Assembly: GCA_016219275.1 (NCBI GenBank)
Contig: JACRBM010000042.1
Coordinates: 37,244 to 101,243 of the forward strand
Source: Chloroflexota bacterium
Lineage (GTDB): Bacteria; Chloroflexota; Anaerolineae; UBA4142
Length of the DNA: 64,000 nucleotides
Direction: 5' to 3'
Both the position numbers and the translations under genes were made by a program. Shown here piece by piece: positions 34,918 through 44,047 of the stretch. How positions within the stretch are numbered: position 1 is the first letter of the stretch; every line of letters begins with the position of its first letter. Under the pieces are notes generated by a model. That model was not told the DNA's origin and ran no database searches. It worked only from the letters and a program-made list of their open reading frames with translations.

Positions 34918-35907
34918 ATGGTAGCTTATATAATGCGGCGAATTATGATCATGGTTCCCACTTTGTTCCTGATCTCTATCATCTCTTTTGTTCTGATCCA
35001 ACTACCGCCGGGCGATTACCTGACCTCGTATGTCGCGCAGTTACGCACCATGGGCGATAACATTCAACAAGAGGCGATTGATGCGATGCGGGATCGCTAT
35101 GGCTTGGGCGAGCCGATCTATGTGCAGTACTTGAAGTGGGTCGAAGGCATTGTGCTGCGCGGCGACTGGGGACAATCCATGGAATGGCAAAAGCCGGTCG
35201 GCGATCTGATCTGGGAGCGGTTGGGTTTGACCGTACTGCTCGCGGTCTTTTCGCTATTGGTCAGTTGGTTGATCGCGATCCCGGTCGGCGTCTATTCTGC
35301 CACGCACCAGTATTCAATACCCGATTATGCCATGTCGGTGATCAGTTTTGTCGGTGTAGGCGTGCCCGCTTTTCTCTGGGCACTGATTGTCATGTATTTC
35401 GCACAGACTCAACTTGGCTTGAACGTCGGCGGGCTATACTCGCAGCAGTACTTGGAAGCGCCGTGGTCGTGGGATAAAGTTGTGGATTTGCTCAAGCACA
35501 TCTGGATTCCGGGCTTGATCGTCGCGATTGAAAATACGGCGGGTGAAATCCGAACGACACGCGCTAATCTGCTCGATGAACTGAACAAACCCTACGTGGA
35601 ATTGGCGCGTGCGAAAGGGTTGACGGAGGGACGCTTGGTCTGGAAATATCCGGTGCGCGTCGCGATGAATCCATTTTTTAGCACGGTCGGTTGGTCGCTG
35701 GCGAACCGAATTTCATCCATCACGTTGATGTCGGTGGTGCTCAGTCTGCAAACGACGGGACCGATGCAGTTGCGCGCGTTGCTGTCACAGGATATGTACT
35801 TGGCGGGCAGTTTCTTGGTATTGTTGAGCGCATTGACGGTCGTCGGCACGCTCATCTCAGACATCTTGTTGGCGTGGGTGGACCCGCGTATCCGGGTGGA
35901 GGGGTAA
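34918..35907 (+). CDS. ABC transporter permease, OppB/DppB type
   Basis: The 329-residue permease follows a GGAGG site. It has the OppB N-terminal helix (YIMRRIMIMVPTLFLISII), the PPGDYLTSYV loop, about six spans, and an EAA-like loop (ELARAKGLTEGRLVWKYPVR). The extended loop between spans four and five (about residues 165-205) is typical of sugar-type Opp permeases. It pairs with the next gene, which starts 3 bases later. Confidence 0.9.
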   Translation: MVAYIMRRIMIMVPTLFLISIISFVLIQLPPGDYLTSYVAQLRTMGDNIQQEAIDAMRDRYGLGEPIYVQYLKWVEGIVLRGDWGQSMEWQKPVGDLIWERLGLTVLLAVFSLLVSWLIAIPVGVYSATHQYSIPDYAMSVISFVGVGVPAFLWALIVMYFAQTQLGLNVGGLYSQQYLEAPWSWDKVVDLLKHIWIPGLIVAIENTAGEIRTTRANLLDELNKPYVELARAKGLTEGRLVWKYPVRVAMNPFFSTVGWSLANRISSITLMSVVLSLQTTGPMQLRALLSQDMYLAGSFLVLLSALTVVGTLISDILLAWVDPRIRVEG

Positions 35908-35910
35908 GCC

Positions 35911-37077
35911 ATGGCTGTTCTAGGAAAAACAGAAAAAGAAATCGAAGATATCGGCTTCGAGGAAGAAGACCTTCAGAAAGCCGCCGAACAGGTTTACGTC
36001 GCCCCGCCATGGAAGCTGATGTGGTGGCGCTATCGTAAACACAAAATGGCGCTGATCAGCAGTGTCGTTCTGATTGTATTTTATTTTACTGCCGTCTTTA
36101 GCGAGTTCGTCTCACCCTACGACCCGGACGAGGCATTGCTCCGCTTCAAGCAAGTGCCGCCGACGGCGATTCACATCCGCGACGCGGCGGGCGATTTTCA
36201 TTTGCCCTTTGTCTATCAGCACACGCGCGCGATGGATCCGCAAACGCTCGCGATCACCTACACGGAAGATACCAGTATCCGGTATCCGATCGAATTCTGG
36301 GTGCATGGATATCAATACAAGTTGCTCGGACAGTGGCAGACGGACATTCATCTATTTGGGGTTCCTCAGGCAAAAGATCAGCAAGGCGTCTTTTTGTTCG
36401 GCACGGACCGCTTGGGCAGAGATATGTTTTCGCGCGTGTCGCACGGCGCGCGCCTTTCGCTATCGCTGGGTTTGGTCGGCGTGTTCCTCAGTCTGGCAAT
36501 TGGGGTTGTCCTGGGCGGCATCTCCGGGTATTATGGCGGTCGCGCGGACATTGTCATTCAACGCGTTATCGAGTTCATCCGCACCATTCCCACGATTCCA
36601 CTGTGGATGACGCTCAGTGCGGCGTTGCCGGCAGGATTGTCCGTCGAGCAGACGTACTTTGGCATCACGGTGATCCTTTCATTGGTCGGATGGACCTGGC
36701 TGGCGCGCGTAGTGCGCGGGCGATTCCTCGCGATGCGCGAGGAAGATTTCGTGCTCGCCGCGCGCTTGAACGGATCGAGTGAGATGCGCATCATTTTGCG
36801 CCACATGCTGCCATCGTTCATGAGCTATATTATCGCGGCGCTGACGTTGCGAATCCCAGAAATGATTCTGGCAGAGACGGGCTTGAGTTTTATCGGTCTG
36901 GGATTGCGTCCCCCGGCGATCAGTTGGGGTGTGTTGTTGCAAGAAGCGATGAACGTGCGCTCGCTGGTGCTGTCGCCCTGGGTGTTGGTGCCGGGCTTTG
37001 CGGTGGTCTTGTCGGTTCTGGCATTCAACTTTGTGGGAGACGGCTTGCGCGACGCGGCGGATCCGTACGCGAGATAA
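35911..37077 (+). CDS. ABC transporter permease, OppC/DppC type
   Basis: The 388-residue protein is longer than ordinary OppC (about 300) because of an N-terminal acidic cytoplasmic extension of about 35 residues. It also has a periplasmic insertion of about 90 residues between the first span and the GTDRLGRDMFSRVSHGARLS motif. The EAA loop (LAARLNGSSEMRIILRHMLPS) is intact. Large periplasmic insertions of this kind occur in oligosaccharide Opp systems and may help dock the large binding protein. Confidence 0.9.
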   Translation: MAVLGKTEKEIEDIGFEEEDLQKAAEQVYVAPPWKLMWWRYRKHKMALISSVVLIVFYFTAVFSEFVSPYDPDEALLRFKQVPPTAIHIRDAAGDFHLPFVYQHTRAMDPQTLAITYTEDTSIRYPIEFWVHGYQYKLLGQWQTDIHLFGVPQAKDQQGVFLFGTDRLGRDMFSRVSHGARLSLSLGLVGVFLSLAIGVVLGGISGYYGGRADIVIQRVIEFIRTIPTIPLWMTLSAALPAGLSVEQTYFGITVILSLVGWTWLARVVRGRFLAMREEDFVLAARLNGSSEMRIILRHMLPSFMSYIIAALTLRIPEMILAETGLSFIGLGLRPPAISWGVLLQEAMNVRSLVLSPWVLVPGFAVVLSVLAFNFVGDGLRDAADPYAR

Positions 37078-37174
37078 AGGATGAAGGATGAAGATTGAAG
37101 GATGGAGAAGGGAACTAGGGGAACTAGGGGAAATTATGTCCTTCATCCTTCAACCTTGAGATAAGAGGCGATCA
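37078..37174. repeat. AAGGATGAAG repeat between permease and ATPase
   Basis: AAGGATGAAGGATGAAGATTGAAGGATG on one side faces TCCTTCATCCTTCAACCTTGAG on the other, around GGGAACTAGGGGAACTAGGGG. It looks like a dispersed hairpin repeat, with no gene. Confidence 0.5.
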
Positions 37175-38209
37175 ATGACAATTGCAAACAATACACTGAT
37201 TGAAATCAAGAATCTCAAGACCTACTTTTTCCTTGACGAAGGTACGGTCAGAGCAATAGACGGCGTTGACTTTAGCATCCCGCGCGGACAAATTTTGGGC
37301 GTTGTGGGCGAAAGCGGTTGCGGCAAGAGTGTCACCGCGCGCTCGATCTTGCGGATTGTGCCCAAGCCGGGACGGATCGTCGAAGGTGAGATCACGCTGC
37401 ATCGCACCGCTGATTCCAGACCTGGTTCTACCGTAACCGATTTGGTGAAACTCACTGAACTCAATCCGATGGGTAGCGAGATTAGGAGTATTCGCGGACG
37501 CGAGATTGCGCTCGTGCCTCAAGAGCCGATGGCGTCGCTTAGTCCAGTTCACACGATTGGCAATCAAATCATGGAAGCCATCTTGCTCCATCAAAAGGTT
37601 GGCAAAGTCGAGGCGCGCGCCAAAGCCATTGAGATGCTCAACCTGGTTGGCTTTCCGCAACCCAAACAACGCGTGGACGCGTACCCGTACCAACTTTCGG
37701 GTGGATTGCGCCAACGCGCGGTCATCGCAATGGCACTCTCGTGCCATCCCAGTTTGCTGATCGCCGACGAGCCGACGACTGCGCTCGACGTGACGACCGA
37801 AGCGCAGATCTTGAAATTGATGCGTTCGTTGCAACAAGAACTGGGTATGGCGATCATGTACATCACACACAATCTCGGCGTCGTCGCGCAGATGTGCGAG
37901 CGCGTGATTGTGATGTACATGGGCAAGGTCGTCGAGGAAGCGGATGTGGAAACGATTTTCCATAATCCCAAGCACCCGTACACCTCCGCGCTCTTGCGTT
38001 CGATTCCGCGCTTGGGACTGAAAGCGCGCGAGCACCAACGGCTCGAGTCCATTCGCGGCACGGTACCCGACCCGTATTCCCTTCCCAAGGGTTGCTCGTT
38101 TCATCCCCGGTGTGGCAAGCGGATTCGTGGAGTGTGCGACCAACAAGAGCCGCCGAACATCCAGGTCGAGGCGGGGCACAAAGTGCGGTGCGTTCTCTAT
38201 CGCGCGTAG
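37175..38209 (+). CDS. ABC transporter ATP-binding protein, OppD/DppD type
   Basis: The 344-residue ATPase has Walker A GESGCGKSVTAR, Q-loop LVPQEPMASLSP, signature LSGGLRQRAVIAMALS, Walker B LLIADEPTTALD, and the C-terminal HPY-type motif CSFHPRCGKRIRGVC. It is the second ATPase of the importer begun at 31565. The order ATPase, binding protein, permease, permease, ATPase is unusual, since the two ATPases are commonly adjacent. Confidence 0.92.
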   Translation: MTIANNTLIEIKNLKTYFFLDEGTVRAIDGVDFSIPRGQILGVVGESGCGKSVTARSILRIVPKPGRIVEGEITLHRTADSRPGSTVTDLVKLTELNPMGSEIRSIRGREIALVPQEPMASLSPVHTIGNQIMEAILLHQKVGKVEARAKAIEMLNLVGFPQPKQRVDAYPYQLSGGLRQRAVIAMALSCHPSLLIADEPTTALDVTTEAQILKLMRSLQQELGMAIMYITHNLGVVAQMCERVIVMYMGKVVEEADVETIFHNPKHPYTSALLRSIPRLGLKAREHQRLESIRGTVPDPYSLPKGCSFHPRCGKRIRGVCDQQEPPNIQVEAGHKVRCVLYRA

Positions 38210-38215
38210 AAGGCG

Positions 38216-38300
38216 GCAGGGAAAACAAAAGGAAATAAAGGAACTGAGGGAAATAAAGTCACGCCGATTTCCCTCAGTTCCTTCATTTCCCTCTCTGCCC
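38216..38300. repeat. GGAACTGAGGGAAAT inverted repeat
   Basis: AAGGAACTGAGGGAAAT faces ATTTCCCTCAGTTCCTT, with looser flanking similarity (GGGAAAACAAAAGG against CCTTCATTTCCC). It follows the last importer gene and may end the transcript. Confidence 0.6.
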
Positions 38301-38353
38301 TATCTCCACGCGGCGCACGATCCACAGTTATTTTTTTTGAGCGAGGCATCCCC

Positions 38354-38797
38354 ATGAAAACAGAGATCAACTCCTCACCGATGTGGAAAGACATTGCGCT
38401 TTTCTTTCTTGCCTATTTGCTCTGGTTGATGAACATCGTGGTGTGTATGGTGGCACTGCTCCAATTTCGTTCGGCGGTCAACGCGCTGTGGCCCGTGTTC
38501 GGCGGCGACCGTTACGCGCTCGGCTTGGTCAATCAGTTGAGTATTCTTCTGGGTGGTCTCGCCGCGTTTGTGTACGTGATGTTCCTGGAGAGTGTTTATC
38601 GCACCAGCGTCACGCATCGCGATGAGAAATCTGCCGCGCAAGCGTTAGCGCAACCGCAAACTCGACGCGCGCCAAGTTTGACGGATTCGCGACTTGTCAT
38701 ATTATTGAAGAAATTCGCGATTACCACCGCGATTCCACTCGCCGCGTGGCTCGCGTCGCTGGGCGGACTCGAAATCGCCTTGCGCGCCTTGCAGTAA
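38354..38797 (+). CDS. small uncharacterised membrane protein
   Basis: The 147-residue protein has three hydrophobic segments at about residues 12-37, 55-78 and 118-140. A charged, Gln-rich cytoplasmic loop lies between the second and third. Its middle (GGDRYALGLVNQLSILLGG) resembles short DUF-type membrane proteins, but I cannot name a family. It starts 21 bases or so before the large unknown gene and is probably cotranscribed with it. Confidence 0.6.
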   Translation: MKTEINSSPMWKDIALFFLAYLLWLMNIVVCMVALLQFRSAVNALWPVFGGDRYALGLVNQLSILLGGLAAFVYVMFLESVYRTSVTHRDEKSAAQALAQPQTRRAPSLTDSRLVILLKKFAITTAIPLAAWLASLGGLEIALRALQ

Positions 38798-38820
38798 ACT
38801 ACTCGTAGGAAGAGGAATCC

Positions 38821-41394
38821 ATGCCTGTACACTATGCGCGTTACGAACTCGAAAAAGGTTACGTTCACAACTGGCTCGTCGCTGGTCCGCAAGCGATTCC
38901 TGTGCTCGACCTAGAACGCTATCAAGGCGAGGATTGGAAATTGCAGATTGCCCGGCATTATCACGAGACCGATTCGGGCGTGACCCAAGCGCCGGTGGAG
39001 ACTGAACCTTTCGAGATCGGCGATGCGAAACTCGAGTGGAATTATTTCCGGTGCGACGACGATCATTTTGTCGAGCGCACCGCGTTTTATCACACGTGCC
39101 ATTACCTCCGCACCTGGGCGTACACTCGCGTCGTGAGTCCGGCGGCAACAACGGTAACGTGTATCCTGACGACGAATGGTCCCGCGGATGTGTGGGTCGC
39201 GGGGCGCGGCGAACATGTTCATCGCCAGGAACATTTCCATCATCAGATTCCACACAGCGTTTCGTTTCAAGCCCAGTTGCGCGAAGGGCACAACGAAATC
39301 CTGGTACGCTTTGAAGAAGTCGCCGCGCGCGAATGTCCGTACGCGATGGCGCTGCAAATCCTGGGTTTGCCATTGGAGGCGTACGTTTTCATCCCCACCG
39401 TGCACGAAGGCGTCGCGCGCCGTCAGGTCGTCGAAAAAGCCATCGTCGCGGCTTACCTGGATCGCGATACGTTCGTGTGGGATGACGAGATCACGGTGCA
39501 TTGGTCGCCCGATCTGGCAACCTCGGCAGAGCTGACAGTTCGTTTGCAAAAACCACCGGCGTGGATTCACTCCGAGGGATGCCCAACCGCGTCGGCGGGA
39601 CACGCGTTGGCGCTTGCCGCACCGTTCCAAGTCCCCGAAGGTGCGTTCCACATCTTTTTGATCCCGTCACCGCGCGAGTACTACGAGGGCAACCTGCGGC
39701 TCGAACGCAAGATCGCGCTGACTGCCGTGAAAAACAAATACGCGGAAACGCCCTACGGCGATTTTGAACAACGCCGGACCGAAGCGTTGACCGATGCGGC
39801 GCAACGCGAGACGAATGTCTTTTCCGAAATCGCCAAGATGGCGCTGGGCTATTGGGCGGACGTGACAACCGACGTCATCCTGCAAACGATTGAAGGGATC
39901 AATCAACGCAAAGATTGCAGCGACTTTTTTCTCGTCGGTTTGCTCGGCATGATGTATCGGTACGGCAACAATCCCAGTTTTCCCGAATCGCTCAAGCAGC
40001 CGTTTGAAGACGGTGTACTCAATTTCAAGTATTGGATGGACGAGCCAGGCGACGACGCGATGTGTTATTGGTCCGAGAACCACCAGATTCTATTTCACGC
40101 GTGCGAAATTTTGGCGGGGCAACTTTATCCAGATCGAATTTTTACGAATGCCGGACAGACCGGACAATGGCATCGCGAAAAAGGCGAACGCATGGCGCTG
40201 TCCTGGTTGAGCAAGCGCGGCGCGGGCGGATTCCGCGAATGGGATTCGAATTGTTATTTCGAAGAAGATCTGCTCGCGCTCGCGCATCTGGCGGATTTGG
40301 CGGAGAGCCATGCCGTGTTCGACCTGGCTTCGGTCATCATGGACAAGCTGTTTTTGACGATGGCGCTCAATTCGTTCAAGGGCGCGTTCGGCTCGACGCA
40401 TGGACGCACGTACACGCAACATATCAAGGGCGCGCGCGGCGAATCCACGTCCGGCGTCAGTCGCTTGATGTGGGGCATGGGCGCATTCAACGACAAGATT
40501 TTGGCGACCGTTAGTTTGGCATGTATGTCGAACTATGGCTTTCCGCTCATCATCGGCGACATCGCCGCCGACCTGCCCCCCTCTGGGGAAATGTGGAATC
40601 GCGAACGACATGCCGGGCAACTCGAAGCGTGGTGCGACCGCGAAACCGGCAACTGGGAAGTGAACAAGGTGACGTACAAAACGCCGGACTATATGCTTTG
40701 CTCGGCGCAGGACTATCATCCCGGTGAACCTGGGTATCAGCAACACATTTGGCAAGCGACAATGGGACCCGATGCGGTCGTCTTTGTCACGCATCCGCCT
40801 TGCATCAGCGAAGAAAATTCACATCGCCCCGGCTTTTGGCACGGCAATGTGATTCTGCCGCGCGTCGCGCAGTGGAAAGATGTGCTTATCGCGGTGCACA
40901 AATCGCCGGCGAACGATTGGCTGGGATTCACGCACGCGTATTTTCCGGTGTGGGCGTTCGACGAGTACGTGTTGCGCGACGGATGGGCGTTCGCGCGCAA
41001 AGGCGATGGCTATCTCGCGCTCACCGCGGCGCGCGGCTTGGAGTTCATCACGCGCGGCGAGAATGCGTTCCGCGAGTTGCGCTCGTACGGTCACGAAAAC
41101 GTGTGGGTGTGCCACATGGGACGCGCCGCGCTCGACGGCGATTTCGCGGCGTTCCAAGAAAAAATTCTCGCGCTCGACGTGCGCTTTGACGGATTGTCCG
41201 TGCGTTGCGCGACCTTGCGCGGCGAGGCATTGGAGTTTGGTTGGCAAGGCGATTTCAAACGCAACGGTCAGGTCGCGGCGATCACCGGATTCAAGCATTA
41301 CGATAACCCGTACTGCGTCGCCGATTTGCCGGCATCGCAGTTGGAGGTCCGCTACGGCGAGCAGGCGATGCGGCTGAACTTGGCGGCGGGGTGA
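38821..41394 (+). CDS. large uncharacterised protein, paralogue A of a putative polysaccharide-active family
   Basis: The 857-residue protein has no signal peptide. The first ~220 residues look like jelly-roll domains similar to GH2-type sugar-binding modules (CILTTNGPADVWVAGRGE, LREGHNEILVRFEEV). The middle ~300-650 is helical and contains FKYWMDEPGDD near residue 402, WSENHQILFH, GFREWDSNCYFEED and GSTHGRTY near 524. The end is beta-rich. The same motifs in the same order occur in the protein at 47222-49861, so these are paralogues. The acidic, His and Tyr motifs would suit an (alpha/alpha) toroid lyase or hydrolase. I recognise no named CAZy family. Confidence 0.7.
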   Translation: MPVHYARYELEKGYVHNWLVAGPQAIPVLDLERYQGEDWKLQIARHYHETDSGVTQAPVETEPFEIGDAKLEWNYFRCDDDHFVERTAFYHTCHYLRTWAYTRVVSPAATTVTCILTTNGPADVWVAGRGEHVHRQEHFHHQIPHSVSFQAQLREGHNEILVRFEEVAARECPYAMALQILGLPLEAYVFIPTVHEGVARRQVVEKAIVAAYLDRDTFVWDDEITVHWSPDLATSAELTVRLQKPPAWIHSEGCPTASAGHALALAAPFQVPEGAFHIFLIPSPREYYEGNLRLERKIALTAVKNKYAETPYGDFEQRRTEALTDAAQRETNVFSEIAKMALGYWADVTTDVILQTIEGINQRKDCSDFFLVGLLGMMYRYGNNPSFPESLKQPFEDGVLNFKYWMDEPGDDAMCYWSENHQILFHACEILAGQLYPDRIFTNAGQTGQWHREKGERMALSWLSKRGAGGFREWDSNCYFEEDLLALAHLADLAESHAVFDLASVIMDKLFLTMALNSFKGAFGSTHGRTYTQHIKGARGESTSGVSRLMWGMGAFNDKILATVSLACMSNYGFPLIIGDIAADLPPSGEMWNRERHAGQLEAWCDRETGNWEVNKVTYKTPDYMLCSAQDYHPGEPGYQQHIWQATMGPDAVVFVTHPPCISEENSHRPGFWHGNVILPRVAQWKDVLIAVHKSPANDWLGFTHAYFPVWAFDEYVLRDGWAFARKGDGYLALTAARGLEFITRGENAFRELRSYGHENVWVCHMGRAALDGDFAAFQEKILALDVRFDGLSVRCATLRGEALEFGWQGDFKRNGQVAAITGFKHYDNPYCVADLPASQLEVRYGEQAMRLNLAAG
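41359..41389 (+). repeat. 31-bp direct repeat, left copy
   Basis: This is the 3' end of paralogue A, encoding the last residues EQAMRLNLAAG. It is repeated with one mismatch at 42214-42244, on the other side of the membrane-protein gene at 41555-42214. Confidence 0.8.
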
Positions 41395-41397
41395 GTT

Positions 41398-41466
41398 TGG
41401 GAACAGACGCCGTTCTGTTCCCTGGTTCCGTCGTGCAAACGGGAACGCTCCGGAGAGCGTTCCCTA
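41398..41466. repeat. two GGGAACG-type hairpins
   Basis: GGGAACAG...CTGTTCCC at 41398-41422 is followed by a perfect GGGAACGCTC-CGGA-GAGCGTTCCC hairpin ending near 41465. They lie directly after paralogue A and are a further intergenic repeat type. Confidence 0.65.
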
Positions 41467-41554
41467 GCAGCGTGACAAACTTTGAGTCAGAATTCGTTAG
41501 GAGTTGTTCGTATTACCAAAGCTTGAACGAAAAAATTAAAAACTGGAGGATGCC

Positions 41555-42214
41555 ATGGAGCTGCTCGTTGCCAATTCTGTAGACGCGACACAAATTGCCG
41601 TCGTTCAAAAAATGCTCACCCTACAAAATCAAATAAAGGGTGGTATCGGTTGGTTCTTCTGGATCGCAGGATTGTCCTTGATCAATTCGGCAACCTTTTT
41701 TGCAGGTGTTTCCTTAACGTTCGTAATTGGATTAGGTGCGACCCAGATTATTGATGTTTTCAGTTCAGCACTTGCGCGCGAGTTTAGCCCTGGGATAGGA
41801 ACAGCCATACGCGTTGTTGGCTTTGGCTTGGATCTCTTCATTGCTGGTATTTTTGCGATATGCGGAGTGCTGGGACGAAAGCGGTTCAAAGGGATCGTTG
41901 TAATTGGAATGGTTTTGTACGCTTTAGATGCTGTGATATTCCTGGCGGTTGGCGAATGGTTAGGCGTTGTCTTTCATGCTTGGGCTTTATCGGGATTATG
42001 GCGCGGGATCAAGGCAATCAATGAACTTGGGCAATTGGAAAAAAACTTTTCCACCGGCGATGTGGCTTCATTGCAGAAACTCATTGCAGCACAAACTCAG
42101 ACTAACTCGCCTGCGGCACGCAAGAACCTGTTGCGTTTTGCGCTCATAATCATCATACCCATTGCATTCTTACTTGGGTTCTTGATTTTGATGCTCGCAC
42201 TTTACCAAAAGTAG
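41555..42214 (+). CDS. uncharacterised polytopic membrane protein
   Basis: The 219-residue protein has five or six hydrophobic spans (GIGWFFWIAGLSLINS, VSLTFVIGLGATQI, FGLDLFIAGIFAICGVLG, VVIGMVLYALDAVIFL and a C-terminal anchor). A soluble linker with NELGQLEKNFSTGD precedes the last span. It resembles small membrane proteins of unknown function found in Bacteroidota and Chloroflexota. Its base composition is more AT-rich than its neighbours, and it is bracketed by a 31-bp direct repeat taken from the end of paralogue A. This suggests a later insertion. RBS: GGAGG before the ATG. Confidence 0.7.
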   Translation: MELLVANSVDATQIAVVQKMLTLQNQIKGGIGWFFWIAGLSLINSATFFAGVSLTFVIGLGATQIIDVFSSALAREFSPGIGTAIRVVGFGLDLFIAGIFAICGVLGRKRFKGIVVIGMVLYALDAVIFLAVGEWLGVVFHAWALSGLWRGIKAINELGQLEKNFSTGDVASLQKLIAAQTQTNSPAARKNLLRFALIIIIPIAFLLGFLILMLALYQK

Positions 42215-42244
42215 AGCAGGCGATGCGGCTGAATTTGGCGGCGG
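42214..42244 (+). repeat. 31-bp direct repeat, right copy
   Basis: This second copy of the paralogue A tail still encodes EQAMRLNLAA followed by an in-frame TAG, but it is detached from any gene. It matches 41359-41389 at 30 of 31 positions. The bases just before the two copies do not match. Confidence 0.8.
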
Positions 42245-42249
42245 CGTAG

Positions 42250-42340
42250 AAATCTTATCCACGAAGGACACGAAGACGCACGAAAGTTTTTTCTTGGCGC
42301 CCTTCGTGACCTTCGTGGGCATTTTCATCTTTGGTGGTAA
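42250..42340. repeat. CACGAAGGACACGAAG repeat
   Basis: CCACGAAGGACACGAAGACGCACGAAAG and the facing CGCCCTTCGTGACCTTCGTGGGC form a dispersed repeat pair upstream of the next gene. A relative lies at 63818. Confidence 0.5.
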
Positions 42341-42349
42341 ACACTTGTA

Positions 42350-44032
42350 ATGATGCTGACTCTGACTAACGTACTTGAATCGCTCGAACAAACTATCGTC
42401 GCCGCGTTGCCGCGCCAAATCACCGATCCCGCTCATCCCGACTATGGCGGGATCATTCGCCCGGAATGGGGCTTGGCGGATCCCAGCCACGTCACGACCA
42501 CGCCGTTTATCGCCGGGTGCGCGTACTTGTATCTCGATCAAGCCGAGGCGCGGCGCCACGTTCCCAGCATCGCGCCGGCGGATTTGCTCGCGCGCGCGAC
42601 GATGGCAATCGAGTACCTATTGCGCGTGCAACGTCCCAGCGGCTTGATTGATCTGCGCGATTGCAATTACGATTCCAGCCCCGACACCGGCTTTGCCGTC
42701 CAGAGTTTGTGCGCGGTCATCGAACTGGGTCGTCCGCTCGCGCCACGCGATTCAGCGTGGGCGAATTTTCTCGGCAAGGTCGAACGCTTTGTCCGGCTCG
42801 CCGTGCCGGGATTGCTCACCGGCGGATTTCACACGCCGAACCATCGCTGGGTGATCGCGTCCGCGCTCGCACAAGCCGGCGCGCTGTTTCCCGATTTGCC
42901 GGTCAGGTCCGTCATCGAAGCGTATCTCGCCGAAGGATTCGATATTGACGCCGACGGCGCGTACATCGAACGCAGTTCCGGTATTTACGATTCCGTGTGC
43001 GACCGTTCGTTGTTGTTGTTGGCAGACCACTGGGATTGCCCCGCCGCGCGCCCAACCGTCGCCGCGAATCTAAATTTTAATTTGCATTTGTTCCACGCCG
43101 ATGGCACAATGGAGACCGGTCTTTCGCACCGGCAAGATTATGGCACGGCAATTGTTCCGCTCGGACTCGCGGCGGCGTATTTGCATTACGCATCGGTCGT
43201 TCCGAATCCGGTGTTCGCGCGCACAGCACAGTGGCTGTGGGACAAGGCATCTGCGCGCGGCGTGGGTGCGGAAGTATGGATGACGTACGTGATGTTCAAA
43301 TTCGGCGAGCCGGCGCAAACGAGCGCGCCACTGCCGGAAAATTTCGCTCGATTCTTTTCACACAACGGCATCTGGCGCGTACGCCGCGACGCGCTGAGCG
43401 CATCGTTCTTTCGCGGCGTGACACGTTTGATGACGCTGCGTTTTGGGCAAGCCGAGTTATCGTCCGTCAAAATCTCGGCGAATTATTTTGGCACCGCCGG
43501 CGGTTGGTTCATCGGCGACGCGCTCGATGTGCAAGGTGACACGGCGACGTTTCGTTCAGAAGGGTTGGGGCGTCCGCGCCGACCAGGGTACGAACAACCG
43601 CTCGGTCGTCCCGTGCCACCGGATCAATATGAAGCGATGATTCCACAGCGCGCGCTTCGCACGCTGCCGCCGCTGACGAGCACACTCATCGCGCGTGAGA
43701 CAACCCAGGGTTTCGATTTTCGCTACCAAACACTCGACGGACTCGACCGCGTCGTGTCGCAAATCGCGTTTGATTTTCCGCCGGGCGGAATTTGGGAGAC
43801 CCAGGATTCGTGTTTGAAACCGCACGCCGGGCAAATCATTTTTCTCAAGCAGGGTTTCGGCGCGATGCGCTACGGCGACGACGTGATTCGCATCGAACCC
43901 GGCGCGGTCGCGCATCGCATCTGGAATATGCGCGACGCCGAGCCAGCGCCGCAGCACGTTCGCGTGCTGATGACGTTTGTCACGCCCATTGACCACGCGT
44001 TCTCGATTCGCGTGAGCAGGGGGCATACCTAG
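42350..44032 (+). CDS. uncharacterised protein, probable (alpha/alpha) toroid plus beta-sandwich enzyme
   Basis: The 560-residue protein has no signal peptide. Its first ~330 residues are helical with motifs such as RPEWGLADPSH, GLIDLRDCNYDSSPDTGFA, TGGFHTPNHRW, YIERSSGIYDSVCDRSL and ETGLSHRQDYGTA. The last ~220 form beta strands (NGIWRVRRDALSASFFRG). The NHRW and RSSGIYD motifs recall heparinase II/III-like or alginate-lyase-like lyases (PL12/PL15/PL21 fold), but I cannot place it. It lies between the two big paralogues and is followed by the radical SAM gene 15 bases later. Confidence 0.6.
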   Translation: MMLTLTNVLESLEQTIVAALPRQITDPAHPDYGGIIRPEWGLADPSHVTTTPFIAGCAYLYLDQAEARRHVPSIAPADLLARATMAIEYLLRVQRPSGLIDLRDCNYDSSPDTGFAVQSLCAVIELGRPLAPRDSAWANFLGKVERFVRLAVPGLLTGGFHTPNHRWVIASALAQAGALFPDLPVRSVIEAYLAEGFDIDADGAYIERSSGIYDSVCDRSLLLLADHWDCPAARPTVAANLNFNLHLFHADGTMETGLSHRQDYGTAIVPLGLAAAYLHYASVVPNPVFARTAQWLWDKASARGVGAEVWMTYVMFKFGEPAQTSAPLPENFARFFSHNGIWRVRRDALSASFFRGVTRLMTLRFGQAELSSVKISANYFGTAGGWFIGDALDVQGDTATFRSEGLGRPRRPGYEQPLGRPVPPDQYEAMIPQRALRTLPPLTSTLIARETTQGFDFRYQTLDGLDRVVSQIAFDFPPGGIWETQDSCLKPHAGQIIFLKQGFGAMRYGDDVIRIEPGAVAHRIWNMRDAEPAPQHVRVLMTFVTPIDHAFSIRVSRGHT

Positions 44033-44047
44033 AAAGTTCGACCACCG

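Noticed and set aside
38354..42214. Membrane proteins as extra permeases of the Opp importer
   Set aside because: Neither protein has an EAA-type loop or the span pattern of ABC permeases, and the importer already has two permeases.
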